From: Plotosus lineatus | Lineage: Eukaryota; Chordata; Actinopteri; Siluriformes; Plotosidae | Length of the DNA: 64,000 nucleotides | Reading direction: 5' to 3' | Assembly: GCA_024760905.1 (NCBI GenBank) | Contig: CM045739.1 | Span: 1,910,001-1,974,000 of the forward strand | Shown here: piece after piece, positions 10,165 through 20,929 of the stretch | Position numbering within the stretch: position 1 is the first letter of the stretch | Layout of the letters: every line of letters begins with the position of its first letter | The notes under the pieces: model-generated | The model's input: only the letters and a program-made list of their open reading frames with translations | What the model was told of the DNA's origin: nothing | Databases searched by the model: none | Made by a program: the position numbers and the translations under genes

Positions 10165-11719
10165 CTTGTCCTTCTCAAAAAAATTAGCATATTGTTTATT
10201 ATTTTCTGTAATGTACTGATAAACATTAGACTTTCATATATTTTAGATTCATTACACACAACTGAAGTAGCGCAAGCCTTTTATTGTTTCAATATTGATC
10301 ATTTTGTAAAAAAAAAAAAAAGTAAAGAAAAAACAAAAATCCCTATCTCAAAAAATTAGCATATTTCATCCGACCAATAAAAAAATGCTTTTAATACAAA
10401 AAAGTCAACCTTCAAATAATTATGTTCAGTTATGCACTCGATACTTGATCGGGAATCCTTTTGCAGAAATGACTGCTTCAATGCGGGCGTGGCATGGAGG
10501 CAATCAGCCTGTGGCACTGCTGAGGTGTTACGGAGGCCCAGGATGCTTCGATAGCGGCCTTAAGCTCATCCACAGTGTTGGGTCTGGTGTCCCTCAACTT
10601 TCTCTTCACAATATCCCACAGATTCTCTATGGGCTTCAGGTCAGGAGAGTTGGCAGGCCAATTGAGCCCAGTAATACCATGGTCAGTAAACCATTTAGCA
10701 GTGGTTTTGGCACTGTGAGCAGGTGCCAGGTCGTGCTGAAAAATGAAAATCTTCATCTCCATAAAGCTTTTCAGCAGATGGAAGCATGAAGTGCTCCAAA
10801 ATCTGCTGATAGCTAGCTGCATTGACCCTGCCCTTGATAAAACACAGTGGACCGACACCAGCAGCTGACATGGCACCCCAGACCATCACTGACTGTGGGT
10901 ACTTCACACTGGGCTTCAGGCATTTTGCCATTTCCTTCTCCCCAGTCTTCCTCCAGACTCTGGCACCTTGATTTCTGAATGACATGCAAAATTTGCTTTC
11001 ATCCGAAAAAAGTAGTTTGGACCACTGAGCAACAGTCCAGTGCTGCTTCTCTGTAGCCCAGGTCAGCCGCTTCTGCCGCTGTTTCTGGTTCAAAAGTGGC
11101 TTGACCTGGGGAATGCGGCACCTGTAGCCCAGTCCACTGCTTCCACAGGTCCCCCAAGGTCTGGAATCGGCCCTTCTCCACAATCTTCCTCAGGTCCCGT
11201 CACCTCTTCTGGTTGTGCAGCGTTTTCTGCCACACTTTTTCCTTCCCACAGACGTCCCACTGAGGTGGCTTGATGGAGCACTCTGGGAACAGCCTATTCG
11301 CTCAGAGATTTCTTTCTGCGTCTTACCCTCTTGCTTGAGGGTGTCAATGATGTCCTTCTGGACAGCAGTCAGGTCGGCAGTCTGACCCATGATTGTGGTT
11401 TTGAGTAATGAACCAGGCTGGGAGTTTTTAAAAGCCTCAGGAATCTTTTGCAGGTGTTTAGAGTTAATTGGTTGATTCAGATGATTAGGTTAATAGCTCG
11501 TTTACACTACCTGAACATCATATGCTCATTTTTTGTGATAGGAATTTTGGGTTTTCATGATCTGTATGCCAAAATCATCAGAATTAAAACGATAAAAGAC
11601 CTGAAATATTTCTGTTGGTGTGCAATGAATCTAAAATATATGAAAGTTTAATTTTTATCAGTACATTACAGAAAATAATGAACTTTATCACAATATGCTA
11701 ATTTTTTTAGAAGGACCAG
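10165..11719 (-). pseudogene. Tc1-like transposon, broken transposase
   Basis: This is a DNA transposon of the Tc1/mariner superfamily. Long inverted repeats are bounded by CTTGTCCTTCTC on the left and GAAGGACCAG on the right. The minus-strand transposase runs from MGQTADLTAVQKDIIDTL (about 11390; helix-turn-helix with GCSQSA) through FSDESKF (first catalytic D, about 11000) to a PDLKPIENLW block (about 10660-10600; catalytic E). It is split into at least three frames: around 11185, and where the second-Asp region is scrambled near 10735. The product would be inactive. It sits in ATP2C1 intron 1, antisense. Confidence 0.88.
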
Positions 11720-11723
11720 TATG

Positions 11724-11835
11724 TACAGACGCTCCCCGACTTGTGTTCATCCGTTTTATCGATTTTGTTTTTTTATTTTTCAGAAAAATACAGACTGAAC
11801 GTGCCCCTCCTTCCCAGTTCAGTTATATATATGTA
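11724..11835 (+). mobile_element. Tigger-like family A fragment
   Basis: CAGACGCTCCCCGACTTGTG, then GACTGAACGTGCCCCTCCTTC and CCCAGTTCAGTTATATA, match the left 110-200 bases of family A. The rest is missing. It begins within 6 bp of the Tc1 element's end. Confidence 0.65.
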
Positions 11836-11853
11836 TATATACATATACATATA

Positions 11854-12469
11854 CAGTCAGTCCCTACCTACGAAATTAATACATTCCAGACCCTTTTTCG
11901 TAACGTGGGGATTTTGTAAGTCGGGGTCGCATCTTACATGTCAAACGCCTTTAAAAATGATAAAAGTACACCAATTTTGTATGAAATGTGTGTTAAAACT
12001 GAAAGAAAATTCTTTATTAAACCATTTAAACATTTTATTAACATTTATTAATTAAACCATGATTAAACATTTTTTATTAACAAACATACACACACACCCC
12101 TGTGTGTCTCTCTCTCGATGACATAGAGTACACGCGTTATTGTAAATTTACAACTTTAATTTGATTCAGTGAGGGATCGGAATTCCAGATAAGCTCAAAT
12201 TCACCCACATTTATTAAACATTTACTGAATGAAACAACTTAAAAACTAAACTACAAACTAAAGAGTTATCCTTCCTTTTGTCTCTATCTGGGACGCCAGC
12301 GGAGTGGGATGTTGAGAGGCAGCCAATGAGAGAGCAGGTCGCGCGTCTTGTGAAATTTTGATTGTGTTTGAATTTTTGAGTTTTCGTATCCAGGGGACGG
12401 AAACTTGGGAAAATGATCTTTGTAACCCGGGGATTTCGTGCACAGGGGTCTTTGTAAGTAGGGGGCCGA

Positions 12470-12472
<3 letters not shown>
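11854..12472 (+). mobile_element. Tigger-like MITE, family C
   Basis: It starts CAGTCAGTCCCTACCTACGA and ends TTTGTAAGTAGGGGGCCGAG, a diverged inverted repeat of the kind seen in pogo/Tigger MITEs. There is no coding capacity. Parts (CATGTCAAACGCC, ACACACACCCCTGTGTG) resemble family B loosely. The right end runs into (TG)n at 12472. Confidence 0.55.
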
Positions 12473-12506
<34 letters not shown>

Positions 12507-12535
12507 AAATATAAATATATATAATATAAATAAAC

Positions 12536-13487
12536 AACAGTTTGGTTTCATGCCAAGAAAGAGCACCACAGATGCAGTGTTTGCGTTGAGGATGTTAAGA
12601 GAGAAGTACAGAGATGGTCAGAGGGAGCTACATTGTGCCTTTGTGGATCTGGAAAAAGCATACGACAGGGTGCCAAGAGAAGAACTGTGGCATTGTATGA
12701 GGAAGTCTGGAGTGGCAGAGAAGTGTGTTGGAGTGGTGCAGGACATGTATGAGAGCTGTAAGACAGTGGTGAGTTGTGCTGTGGCGTGACCAACGAATTC
12801 AAGGTGGAGGTGGGACTGCATCAAGGGTCAGCTCTGAGCCCCTTCTTGTTTGCTATGGCGATGGACAGGCTGACAGACGAGGTTAGGCAAGAATCTCCAT
12901 GGACTATGATGTTTGCAGATGACATTGTGATCTGTAGTGAGAGCAGAGAACAAGTGCAGGAAAATCGAGAGAGGTGGAGGTATGCCCTGGAAATGAGAGG
13001 AATGAAGGTTAGTCTCAGTAAGACAGAATACATGTGTATGAATAAGAAGGACCCAAGAGGAACGGTGGTGTTACAGGGAGCAGAGATAAAGAAGGTGGAG
13101 GATTTTAAGTACTTAGGCTCAACAATCCAGAGCAATGGAGAGTGTGGAAAAGAGGTGAAGAAGCGTGTGCAGGCAGGTTGGAATGGTTGGAAAAAAGTGT
13201 CCGGTGTGATGTGTGATAGGAAGGTATCGGCAAGAATGAAAGGAAAAGTGTACAAGACGGTGTTGAGGCCAGCGATGTTGTATGGTTTAGAAACAGTGGC
13301 GCTGAGGAAAACTACCAGGTTGGAACTACCAGGCAGAAGGCCTAGAGGAAGACCAAAGAGAAGATTTATGGATGTGGTGAAGGAGGACATGAAGGTAGTT
13401 GGAGTAAGAGAAGATACAGAGGACAGGGTGAGATCGAGGCAGATGATTCGCTGTGGCGACCCCTGAAGGGAAAAGCCGAAAGGAAAA

Positions 13488-13490
<3 letters not shown>
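12536..13490 (+). pseudogene. RTE-type LINE, 5'-truncated and internally deleted
   Basis: It starts within the reverse transcriptase at QFGFMPRKSTTDAVF and has FVDLEKAYDRVP and FADDIVI. A frameshift near 12782 breaks the frame. Between TVALRK and TRLELPGRRPRG about 240 bp found in the other copies are missing. The 3' end GGCGACCCCTGAAGGGAAAA is followed by (TA)n, the element's tail. It is an inactive copy in sense orientation within ATP2C1 intron 1. Confidence 0.85.
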
Positions 13491-13529
<39 letters not shown>

Positions 13530-13700
13530 GATTTTCTGAGTAGATCCTTCCGTAGGAGAGTGCTCAATACTTTTTGGTAGAGCAAATAAACAAAACAAAA
13601 ATTTTTTGTATATATATATATGTGTGTGTGTGTGTATATCTATCTTTCTTTCTTATTTTCCCTTTCTCGGGAGTCGCCATAGCGAATCATTTGAATTGTA

Positions 13701-13731
<31 letters not shown>

Positions 13732-13735
13732 TAAA
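13491..13735. repeat. (TA)n, 58-bp core, (TA)n(TG)n and RTE 3' scrap
   Basis: A (TA)n tail at 13491-13521 is followed by the core at 13531-13588 shared with 4466-4521, then (TA)n(TG)n at 13611-13636. At 13650-13695 is a minus-strand scrap of the RTE 3' end (GGGAGTCGCCATAGCGAATC), ending in (TATG)n(TG)n up to 13731. Confidence 0.7.
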
Positions 13736-14722
13736 ATCGAGAAGTTCAGGTTTCGTTGAGGTGTAGTTTCATAAAATAGTGTGTGATGGAGATACTTATG
13801 CAGACTTGTGTACACATATTTATTATTGCTATTGCTGATTATTATTATTATGTCACTTTTCTCTAGACTACTATAAGATCCGATAATTAAACCGTTTCGT
13901 TTGTACATATGTTTCTCCATAAATGATCACTGAGGTGAATGCTTTTAAACTTGTTAAAATGGAGCAAAGCACCCGGCTTTTTTACAAACAGCTCTCACTA
14001 GGACATGAAGTGCACTAGACATGGCGACTGAGTGAACGGTTGGAGACCATGAGTGAAGGCACCTGAGTAAGGAAGCAGAACGCTATTTGGGACGCGACCT
14101 CTAATGTTTGCTCATGACGTCGGGAAGCTAACGCTAGCAGTCTTAATAGTCGAAACATGTAGATGAAGGATATTGTGTTGTGAAAGTAGGGTCAGAGGTC
14201 ACGCAGGTAATACGAGCTGTTTTAGATTTTATTCCACGATGAAGAGTAGTTATGTTGCGTTGTCACTTCGCTGAATAAGTGACAGATGTGTGAGGTGATG
14301 AGCGAGTTTGAGCTTTTCTCGCCCTCTATCTAATCTAACGCACGCGCGCGCACGCACACAACACACATTGACAGCATGAAACTATAATATAAAAACTTCG
14401 ACATTAAATTAATTTGATACGGTACTGATATCGCGGTACATTACGTCACTTCCGTTTCCCAGGTGTTTCCGATCAGATACCGTCTTAATACTGTGCCTTT
14501 TTAATCTCTCTCTCTCTGAGTCTCTCTCTCTCTCTCTCTGTGATATAGAGTACACGCGTTATTGTAAGTGGAAAGTGCAGTTGGTTTCTGAGCAACACTG
14601 TTGAAATTGCAGTGAAAGATGATGTGCTCATCGAGATGATGTGATTTTTTTTTCATGTTATGAAGACATTTCCACAAAACATTGATGTCTGCTCATGTTC
14701 AGGTTTCTGAACAGACTGTTGT
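13736..14722 (+). other. intron sequence, nothing recognised
   Basis: AT-rich intron DNA with small CpG-containing patches near 14330-14360 and (CT)n at 14505-14540. No coding block, RNA gene or transposon end was seen. Confidence 0.4.
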
Positions 14723-14965
14723 TCATGTGGACCACGGTGTCTTATTTGTAGCACATTGCCTTACAGCAAGAAGGTTGTGGGTTCGAGCCCCAGGATTGGT
14801 TTTATAACTGGCTGATCCAAGTTGCCCCAGGTCCATGTATGAGTGTGAATTATGTGGATTGGTCTTGTGATGTTCTCGTGAGCTGTTCAGGGTGTATGAA
14901 CCCCTGCCATTACCCAGAGTTGGGTGAGATAGGCTCCGGCCTCTCCACAACCCTAATAAGTGCAG
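14723..14965 (+). mobile_element. SINE-like copy
   Basis: ATTGCCTTACAGCAAGAAGG and a B-box-like GGGTTCGAGCCCC are followed by GTTCAGGGTGTATGAACC and GAGATAGGCTCCGGCCTC. The layout matches the copies at 3450 and 26068. Confidence 0.6.
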
Positions 14966-15077
14966 CAGTATTGTAAGTAAATGTTATTAACTTTTAGTTT
15001 AATGAAAATATGTGAACAAAAGCTCAGATTTTTTTTTGTCCAATGTATTTTCCATTTACAGAGTTTTTGCTGTAGAT

Positions 15078-18000
15078 CATCTTTTTTTTTTTTTTTCGGC
15101 TGTTCCATTCAGGGGTCACCACAGAAAATCAGCCGCCTCCATCTCACCCTGTCCTCTGCATCTTCTCTTACTTCAACAACCTTCATGTCTTCCTTCACCA
15201 CATCCATAAATCTCTTCTTTGGTCTTCCTCTGGGCCTTCTGCTTGGTAGTTCCAATCTCGGCATCCTACTGCCAATATACTCACTATCCCTCCTCTGTAC
15301 ATGTCCAAACCATCTCAATCTAGCCTCTCTGACTTTGTCTCCAAAACATCTTACATGTGCTGTCCCTCTGATGGACTCATTTCTGATCCTATGCATCCTC
15401 GTTACTCCCAAAGAGAACATCAACATTTTCATCTCTGCTACCTCCAGCTCTGCCTCCTGTCTTTCCCCCAGCGCCACTGTTTCTAAACCATACAACATCG
15501 CTGGCCTCATCACCGTCTTGTACACTTTTCCTTTCATTCTTGCCGATACCTTCCTATCACACATCACAACGGACACTTTTCTCCAACCATTCCAACATGC
15601 CTGCACACACTTCACCTCTTTTCCACACTCTCCATTGCTCTGGATTTTTGAGCCTAAGTACTTAAAATCCTCCACCTTCTTTATCTCTGCCCCCCTGTAA
15701 CCTCACCATTCCTCATGGGTCCTTCTCGTTCACACACATGTATTCTGATTTACTAAGGCTAACCTTCATTCCTCTTCTTTCCAGGGCAAACCCCCACCTC
15801 TCTAGATTTTCCTGCACTTGTTCTCTGCTCTCACTACAGATCACAATGTCATCTGCAAACATCATAGTCCATGGAGATTCTTGCCTAACCTCATCTGTCA
15901 GCCTGTCCATCACCATAGCAAACAAGAAGGGGCTCAGCGCTGACCCTTGATGCAGTCCCACCTCCACCTTGAACTCGTCGGTCACGCAGATAGCACACCT
16001 CACCACTGTCTTACATCTCTCATACATGTCCTGCACCACTCTAACATACTTCTGCCACTCCAGACTTCCTCATGCAATATCACAGTTCTTCTCTTGGCAC
16101 CCTGTCATATGCTTTCGCCAGATCAACAAAGGCACAATGCAGTTCCCTTCCATTGAAGAAGTTGACCTTCTCTGTACTTCTCTATTAACATCCTCAAAGC
16201 AAACACTGTATTTGTGGTGCTTTTTCTTGGCATGAAACCAAACTGTTGTTCACAAATGCTGACCTCTGCCCTTAGTCTAGCTTCCACTATTCTTTCCCAT
16301 ACTTCATCGTATGGCTCATCAACTTTATCCCTCTGTAGATGCTACAACTCTGCATGTCTCCTTTGTTCTTAAAAATGGGCACCAGCACACTTCTCCTCCA
16401 TTTCTCCGGCATCCTCTCACTCTCTTGGACCTTGCTGAATGTTCTTGTCAGAAAAGCTACTGCTACCTCTCCTACACACTTCCATACCTCCACAGGTATA
16501 TCATCAGGACCAACTGCCCTTCCATTCTTCATCCTCTTCAATGCCCTCCTCACTTCACCCTTACTAATCATTGCTACTTACTGGTCCTCAACGGTCACCT
16601 CTTCTACTCTTTTTTTTTTTTTTTCTCGCTCATTTTCCTCATTCATCAGCTCTTCAAAGTACTCTTTCCATCTTCCCAGCACACTTCTGTCATCAGTAAA
16701 TACATTTCCCTCTCTGTCCTTTATCAATCTAACTTGCTGCACGTCCTTCCCATCTCTATCTCTCTGCTGTCAACCTGTATAAATAATTTTCTCCCTCCGT
16801 ATTGTCCAACCGAGCATACAAGTCATCATACGCCCTTTGCTTGGCCTTTGCTACCTCTCCTTTCGCCTTATGCTGTCTCTTCCTGTACTCCTGTTTACTC
16901 TCTTCGGTCCTCTCAATGTCCCACTTCTCCTTAGCTCACCTCTTCCTTTGTACACACTCCTGAACTTCCTCATTCCACCACCAAGTCTCCTTATCTGCTT
17001 TCCTTCCAGAGGACACACCAAGTACTCTCCTACCTGTGTCCCTGATCACATTTGCTGTGGTTGTCCAATCATCTGGAAGCACTTCCTGACCATCCTAAGC
17101 CCGTTTCAACTCCTCCTTGAAGACAACACGACACTCTTCCTTTTTCAGCTTCCACCACTTTGTCTTCTGCTCTGCCTTTTGCCTTCTTCACCTTCCTCAC
17201 CATCAGCGTCATCCTGCACACCACCATCCTATGCTGTTTGGCAACACTCTCACCCACTACTACTTTGCAGTCACTGACTTCAAATTACATCGCCTACACA
17301 AGATGTAGTCTACCTGTGTGCTTTTATGAAAGTGGAGGTAAGTCACCCTATGCTCTTTTTTCTTCTTGAAGAAAGTTTTCACCACAGCCATTTCCATCCT
17401 TTTTTGCAAAACCTGCCCATCACTTCCTCGTCCCCTCTGTTGCCTGCACCAACATGTCCATTGAAGTCTGCCCCAATGACCACTCTTTCACCTCTGGGGG
17501 TACTCTGCATCACTTCATCTAACTCACTCCAGAGTCTCTCCTTCTCTTCTAGCTCACGTCCTGTCTGTGGGGCATAAGCACCAACAACATTGAACATCAC
17601 ACCTTCAATTTCTAACTTGAGACTCATCACTCTGTCTGACACTCTTTTCACTTCTAGAACATTCCTGACAAACCCTTCCTTCAAGATTACTCCTACTCCA
17701 TTTCTCTTCCCAACCACATCATGATGAAATGGCTTAAAACCTGCTCCGAAGCTTCAAGCCTGGCTACCTTTCCACCTGGTCTCCTGAACACACAGTATGT
17801 CCACCTTCCTCCTCTGCATCATGTCAGCCAGCTTTCTACCTTTTCCTAGCATAGTTCCAACATTTCAAAGTCCCTACTCTCAGTCCTAGACTCATGCTTT
17901 TCCTCTCTCTCTGCCTACGGACACGCCTCCCGCCTCTCCTTCTTCGACCAACAGTAGTGTGATTTCCATCAGCACCCTGTTGGTTAACAACACTGGTGGC

Positions 18001-18161
18001 GGTCATTGTTAACCTGGGCCTTGACCGATCCGGTATGGAGGTAATATTTGTTGATAAAGTTTGGCATAGGCGGATGCCCTTCCTGACACAATTTTTCTGG
18101 GCTTGGGACTGGTGTAAAGGGGAGGGACACTGGTTAGTCCCCCCCCCCCCCCCCCCCCACG
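15078..18161 (-). pseudogene. RTE-type LINE, near full length, with target-site duplication
   Basis: A 3.1-kb minus-strand element lies between 9-bp direct repeats GCTGTAGAT (15069-15077 and 18162-18170), which I read as its target-site duplication. The 5' end is a G-run (poly-C on plus, 18139-18158). The endonuclease region at about 17830-17400 keeps VQETRW and the GADFNGHVG block. The reverse transcriptase lies at about 16570-15700 with FADDIVI, and the C-terminal block at 15675-15109. The 3' end (GGTGACCCCTGAATGGAACA) is followed by an A-run. Many frameshifts and stops inactivate it. Confidence 0.85.
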
Positions 18162-18170
18162 GCTGTAGAT

Positions 18171-18699
18171 ATCAACCAAATAAAACTTATGTCATTGATC
18201 GCAGTCTTAATATTTTAAAGTCATCGTGTGTTACTGACTTAATTTTTCAATGAAGATCTGTTTTTTGAGTGAATTTATATCGAGATGCAGAATCACAAGG
18301 TGTTTTTGACGGATTTCTTCGAAGATCCTCTGGTCGAGGAAACAAGAATAGATCTGATCAGGATTCCTCTTATTGATTCATTTTTTTTTTTCTGAACAGG
18401 TGGGGGTGGGGGGTGTATCAGTGTGAACACGGTCAGAATCAGACGTTCCATGTCCTGACGGCATACAGTGAACTACAGATTGACTGCGGTGATAGCCGAC
18501 ATCATGATGGATTTTTTTTAAATAAAAAAATGAGAAACACACAATGTTCTTTATGCATGGAGTTGGTGTTGAGGAAATGCTGGAAGAGCAGCAGGTGGCG
18601 CTAGATTGTGTATGTTGGTTTGTGTTTCTGACTCCCTCCCTTCCCCCTCCCCTCAACCACAACATGAGGAGTAACTTCAGTCATTGCTTCACAGCCTCT
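18171..18699 (+). other. intron sequence, nothing recognised
   Basis: Unique-looking AT-rich sequence with short poly-T and poly-A runs. No gene or repeat was recognised. Confidence 0.4.
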
Positions 18700-19020
18700 G
18701 AACCAGGAAGGGAGGGGGAGGGGAAAAGAGACAGCCGGACAGACGGGGGGGAGGGGTAGAGAGGTGGATGGGGAGGGAGGAAGGGGGTATGGGGATGGAG
18801 ACAGACGGACGGAGGCAGACAGAGACCGAGAGGGAGGGAGGGTGTGAGACCCAGTGGGAGTTAGACAGATCGACCGACGGGGAGGGAGACAGCGGAGGGA
18901 GAGACAGGGTGAGAGTGGAGGGGAGACAGACAGACAGACGGATGGAGGGAAGGGAGGGGTAGGGTGAGAGGGACAGGGGAAAAGGGGGAGAGAAGGGGAG
19001 GGATAGAGGGAGGGAGAGTG
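18700..19020. repeat. purine-rich (G/A) low-complexity tract
   Basis: About 320 bp of almost pure purine on the plus strand, broken by CAGACAGACGGA-like motifs, with many G3-G7 runs (GGGGGGGAGGGG near 18746). Such a strand bias can support triplex or G-quadruplex structures. No coding evidence. Confidence 0.85.
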
Positions 19021-20520
19021 TTTGTAGATTCTGATCTGCCTTGGTCACCCTCTTGATTTCTGACTTTTCCACCCAAACAGGTTCGGCCATTCAGATTTGA
19101 ATTGTGCTGTGGTAGCTGTGTGAACCACGCCTCTTATATTAATCATGACTGTGTCTATTTTCAAATGTAGAATTATTTATAAAGACAGATTTTGGTTTGG
19201 GCTCCACCTTCCAGTTAAAGATGTTCAGGGAGAATAAAGAGTGTGTGTGTGGTGATGTTGATGATTTGAGCTTTTCATACCTCGAATTTGTCTCATGTTT
19301 TTCTTTCATAAGCAGCTTAGGAATATAGAAACAAGTCTATTGTGGTATTGCTTGGAATACAATATGAATGGAATTGGAGCAGTAAGGAGTCAGGCACACC
19401 CATCAATCACACCCATCAACCACACCCATCAATCGCACCACTGACATCTAACCAAACTTCAGGAACACATGTCATCAGCTGCTCTTCTGTCCAAACTGGG
19501 GTGTGTGTGTGTGTGTGTGAGTCACTGTGTCTACAGCAGCACCACTGATGGAACTCGGATGATCTGTGTAAAATATGTAAAGCTGGTTGAGTTGACGTGT
19601 CGGGTCCAAAACAAAAGAATGCTGCAGTTGAACCCATGACACAGCAGAACATTATAGGTTCCAAGTTGGTTTTTGTATTTAAAAATATTCAGCGACTGGT
19701 GCATCTCAGCCAGATGGACCTTTGGGTTCCAGAACATCTTGGTTCTTAGTAGAACCCTTTTGTTAGGCTGTGAACCTTTTCAGTCTTTGAAGAATAGCTC
19801 GATCCTGTAGGGCTGCAACTCACGATTATTTCAATAGTTGATGAATTGATTGATTATTTTTTCAGTTGATCAGAAAGAGTACAAACTTATTTTTAAATTT
19901 CCATTTCTATATTCGAAAATGGACCAATTGCCGTCCATATGTGAGTAACTGGGTGTATATCTAATCCATTTATTAATTCTGTGATAATTAGTCATACTTC
20001 AACATATTCATATACATCATGCACATGTATATATATCTGCATTTTATACAGTTATGAATATAATTATATACATGCTATAGTTTATAAATCCATGCCGTTT
20101 GGTTCTCAAATGCTGACTTAATTTTCGCTTATTTTGTGTAAAGCTTAAATTTAGGGTTCATCCTGTCAGAAGCACTGAAAGATCATGATTGTTACTAAGG
20201 TCATGTGATTCTGTGTGATTGTATGTTTATTGTAAGTACACAGCGATTTCACACGGGTTGTGTACATGGGGCGAATGTGTATATTTGTGTGGATGGTTGT
20301 ATGTGCAATTGAATGTGGGGGGAGGGGTCTGTGGACAGTTTGTACCTGTGGTTCGTTGACTTTTGTGCAGATGATGGTGAAAGGTAGTGCAGGTGGGTGT
20401 GTTATTCAGTACCTATACAGGTGAGGGTGGATCAAGTCTGAAGTTCCTGTCAGTCGCGTCTCAACCCTGTGCTTCTCTTTGCTGCTTTTGTTTGCTTTGG
20501 GTTGAAGCTTCGCCTCTCTC
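19021..20520 (+). other. intron sequence, mostly unrecognised
   Basis: It contains a small tandem CAATCACACCCAT unit at 19403-19440 and a short (TG)n at 19501-19519. Otherwise it is unique AT-rich DNA without a conserved block. Confidence 0.4.
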
Positions 20521-20527
20521 ACTTTAC

Positions 20528-20566
<39 letters not shown>

Positions 20567-20712
20567 CGTTTCTCTTAAGACGTTTCACCAGACTCGGACT
20601 CGTAGTTTAGTTATGAGGGTTACTGCCACACTTTTATTGTACTTTCTGTTCATGTCACTCTAAACTCAACCTCACTTTGCAACTTTATCTCTCTCTCACT
20701 CTCTCTCACTCA

Positions 20713-20749
<37 letters not shown>
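20528..20749. repeat. two (CA)n microsatellites with a (CT)n stretch
   Basis: (CA)n at 20528-20563 and (CT)n(CA)n at 20687-20749, shortly upstream of the candidate exon at 20793. Confidence 0.9.
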
Positions 20750-20751
<2 letters not shown>

Positions 20752-20792
20752 TCTTTCACAGAAGAGTGACACATTTTTTCACTGCTGTTCAG

Positions 20793-20826
20793 AGGCTCCT
20801 CGGAGCACTTCAGACCCGGAAGCATG
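20793..20826 (+). CDS. atp2c1: candidate alternative ATP2C1 first coding exon
   Basis: A 34-bp segment lies between TTTTTTCACTGCTGTTCAG and a strong donor ATG|GTAAGA. Its last three bases are an ATG in a fair context (GAAGCATGG). Spliced to the phase-0 acceptor at 32953 it would give [14 protein letters not shown], a complete alternative start. It could equally be a non-coding leader exon spliced from 5', or chance. Only splice-signal evidence supports it. Confidence 0.35.
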
Positions 20827-20929
20827 GTAAGATTTATATGTGTTTGTTTTTCTCTGTGTGTGTGTGTTTGTCACAGCGCAGGAGGGAATTAATAAATTTC
20901 AGATTAACTTCATACTAAAATCAACTGTC

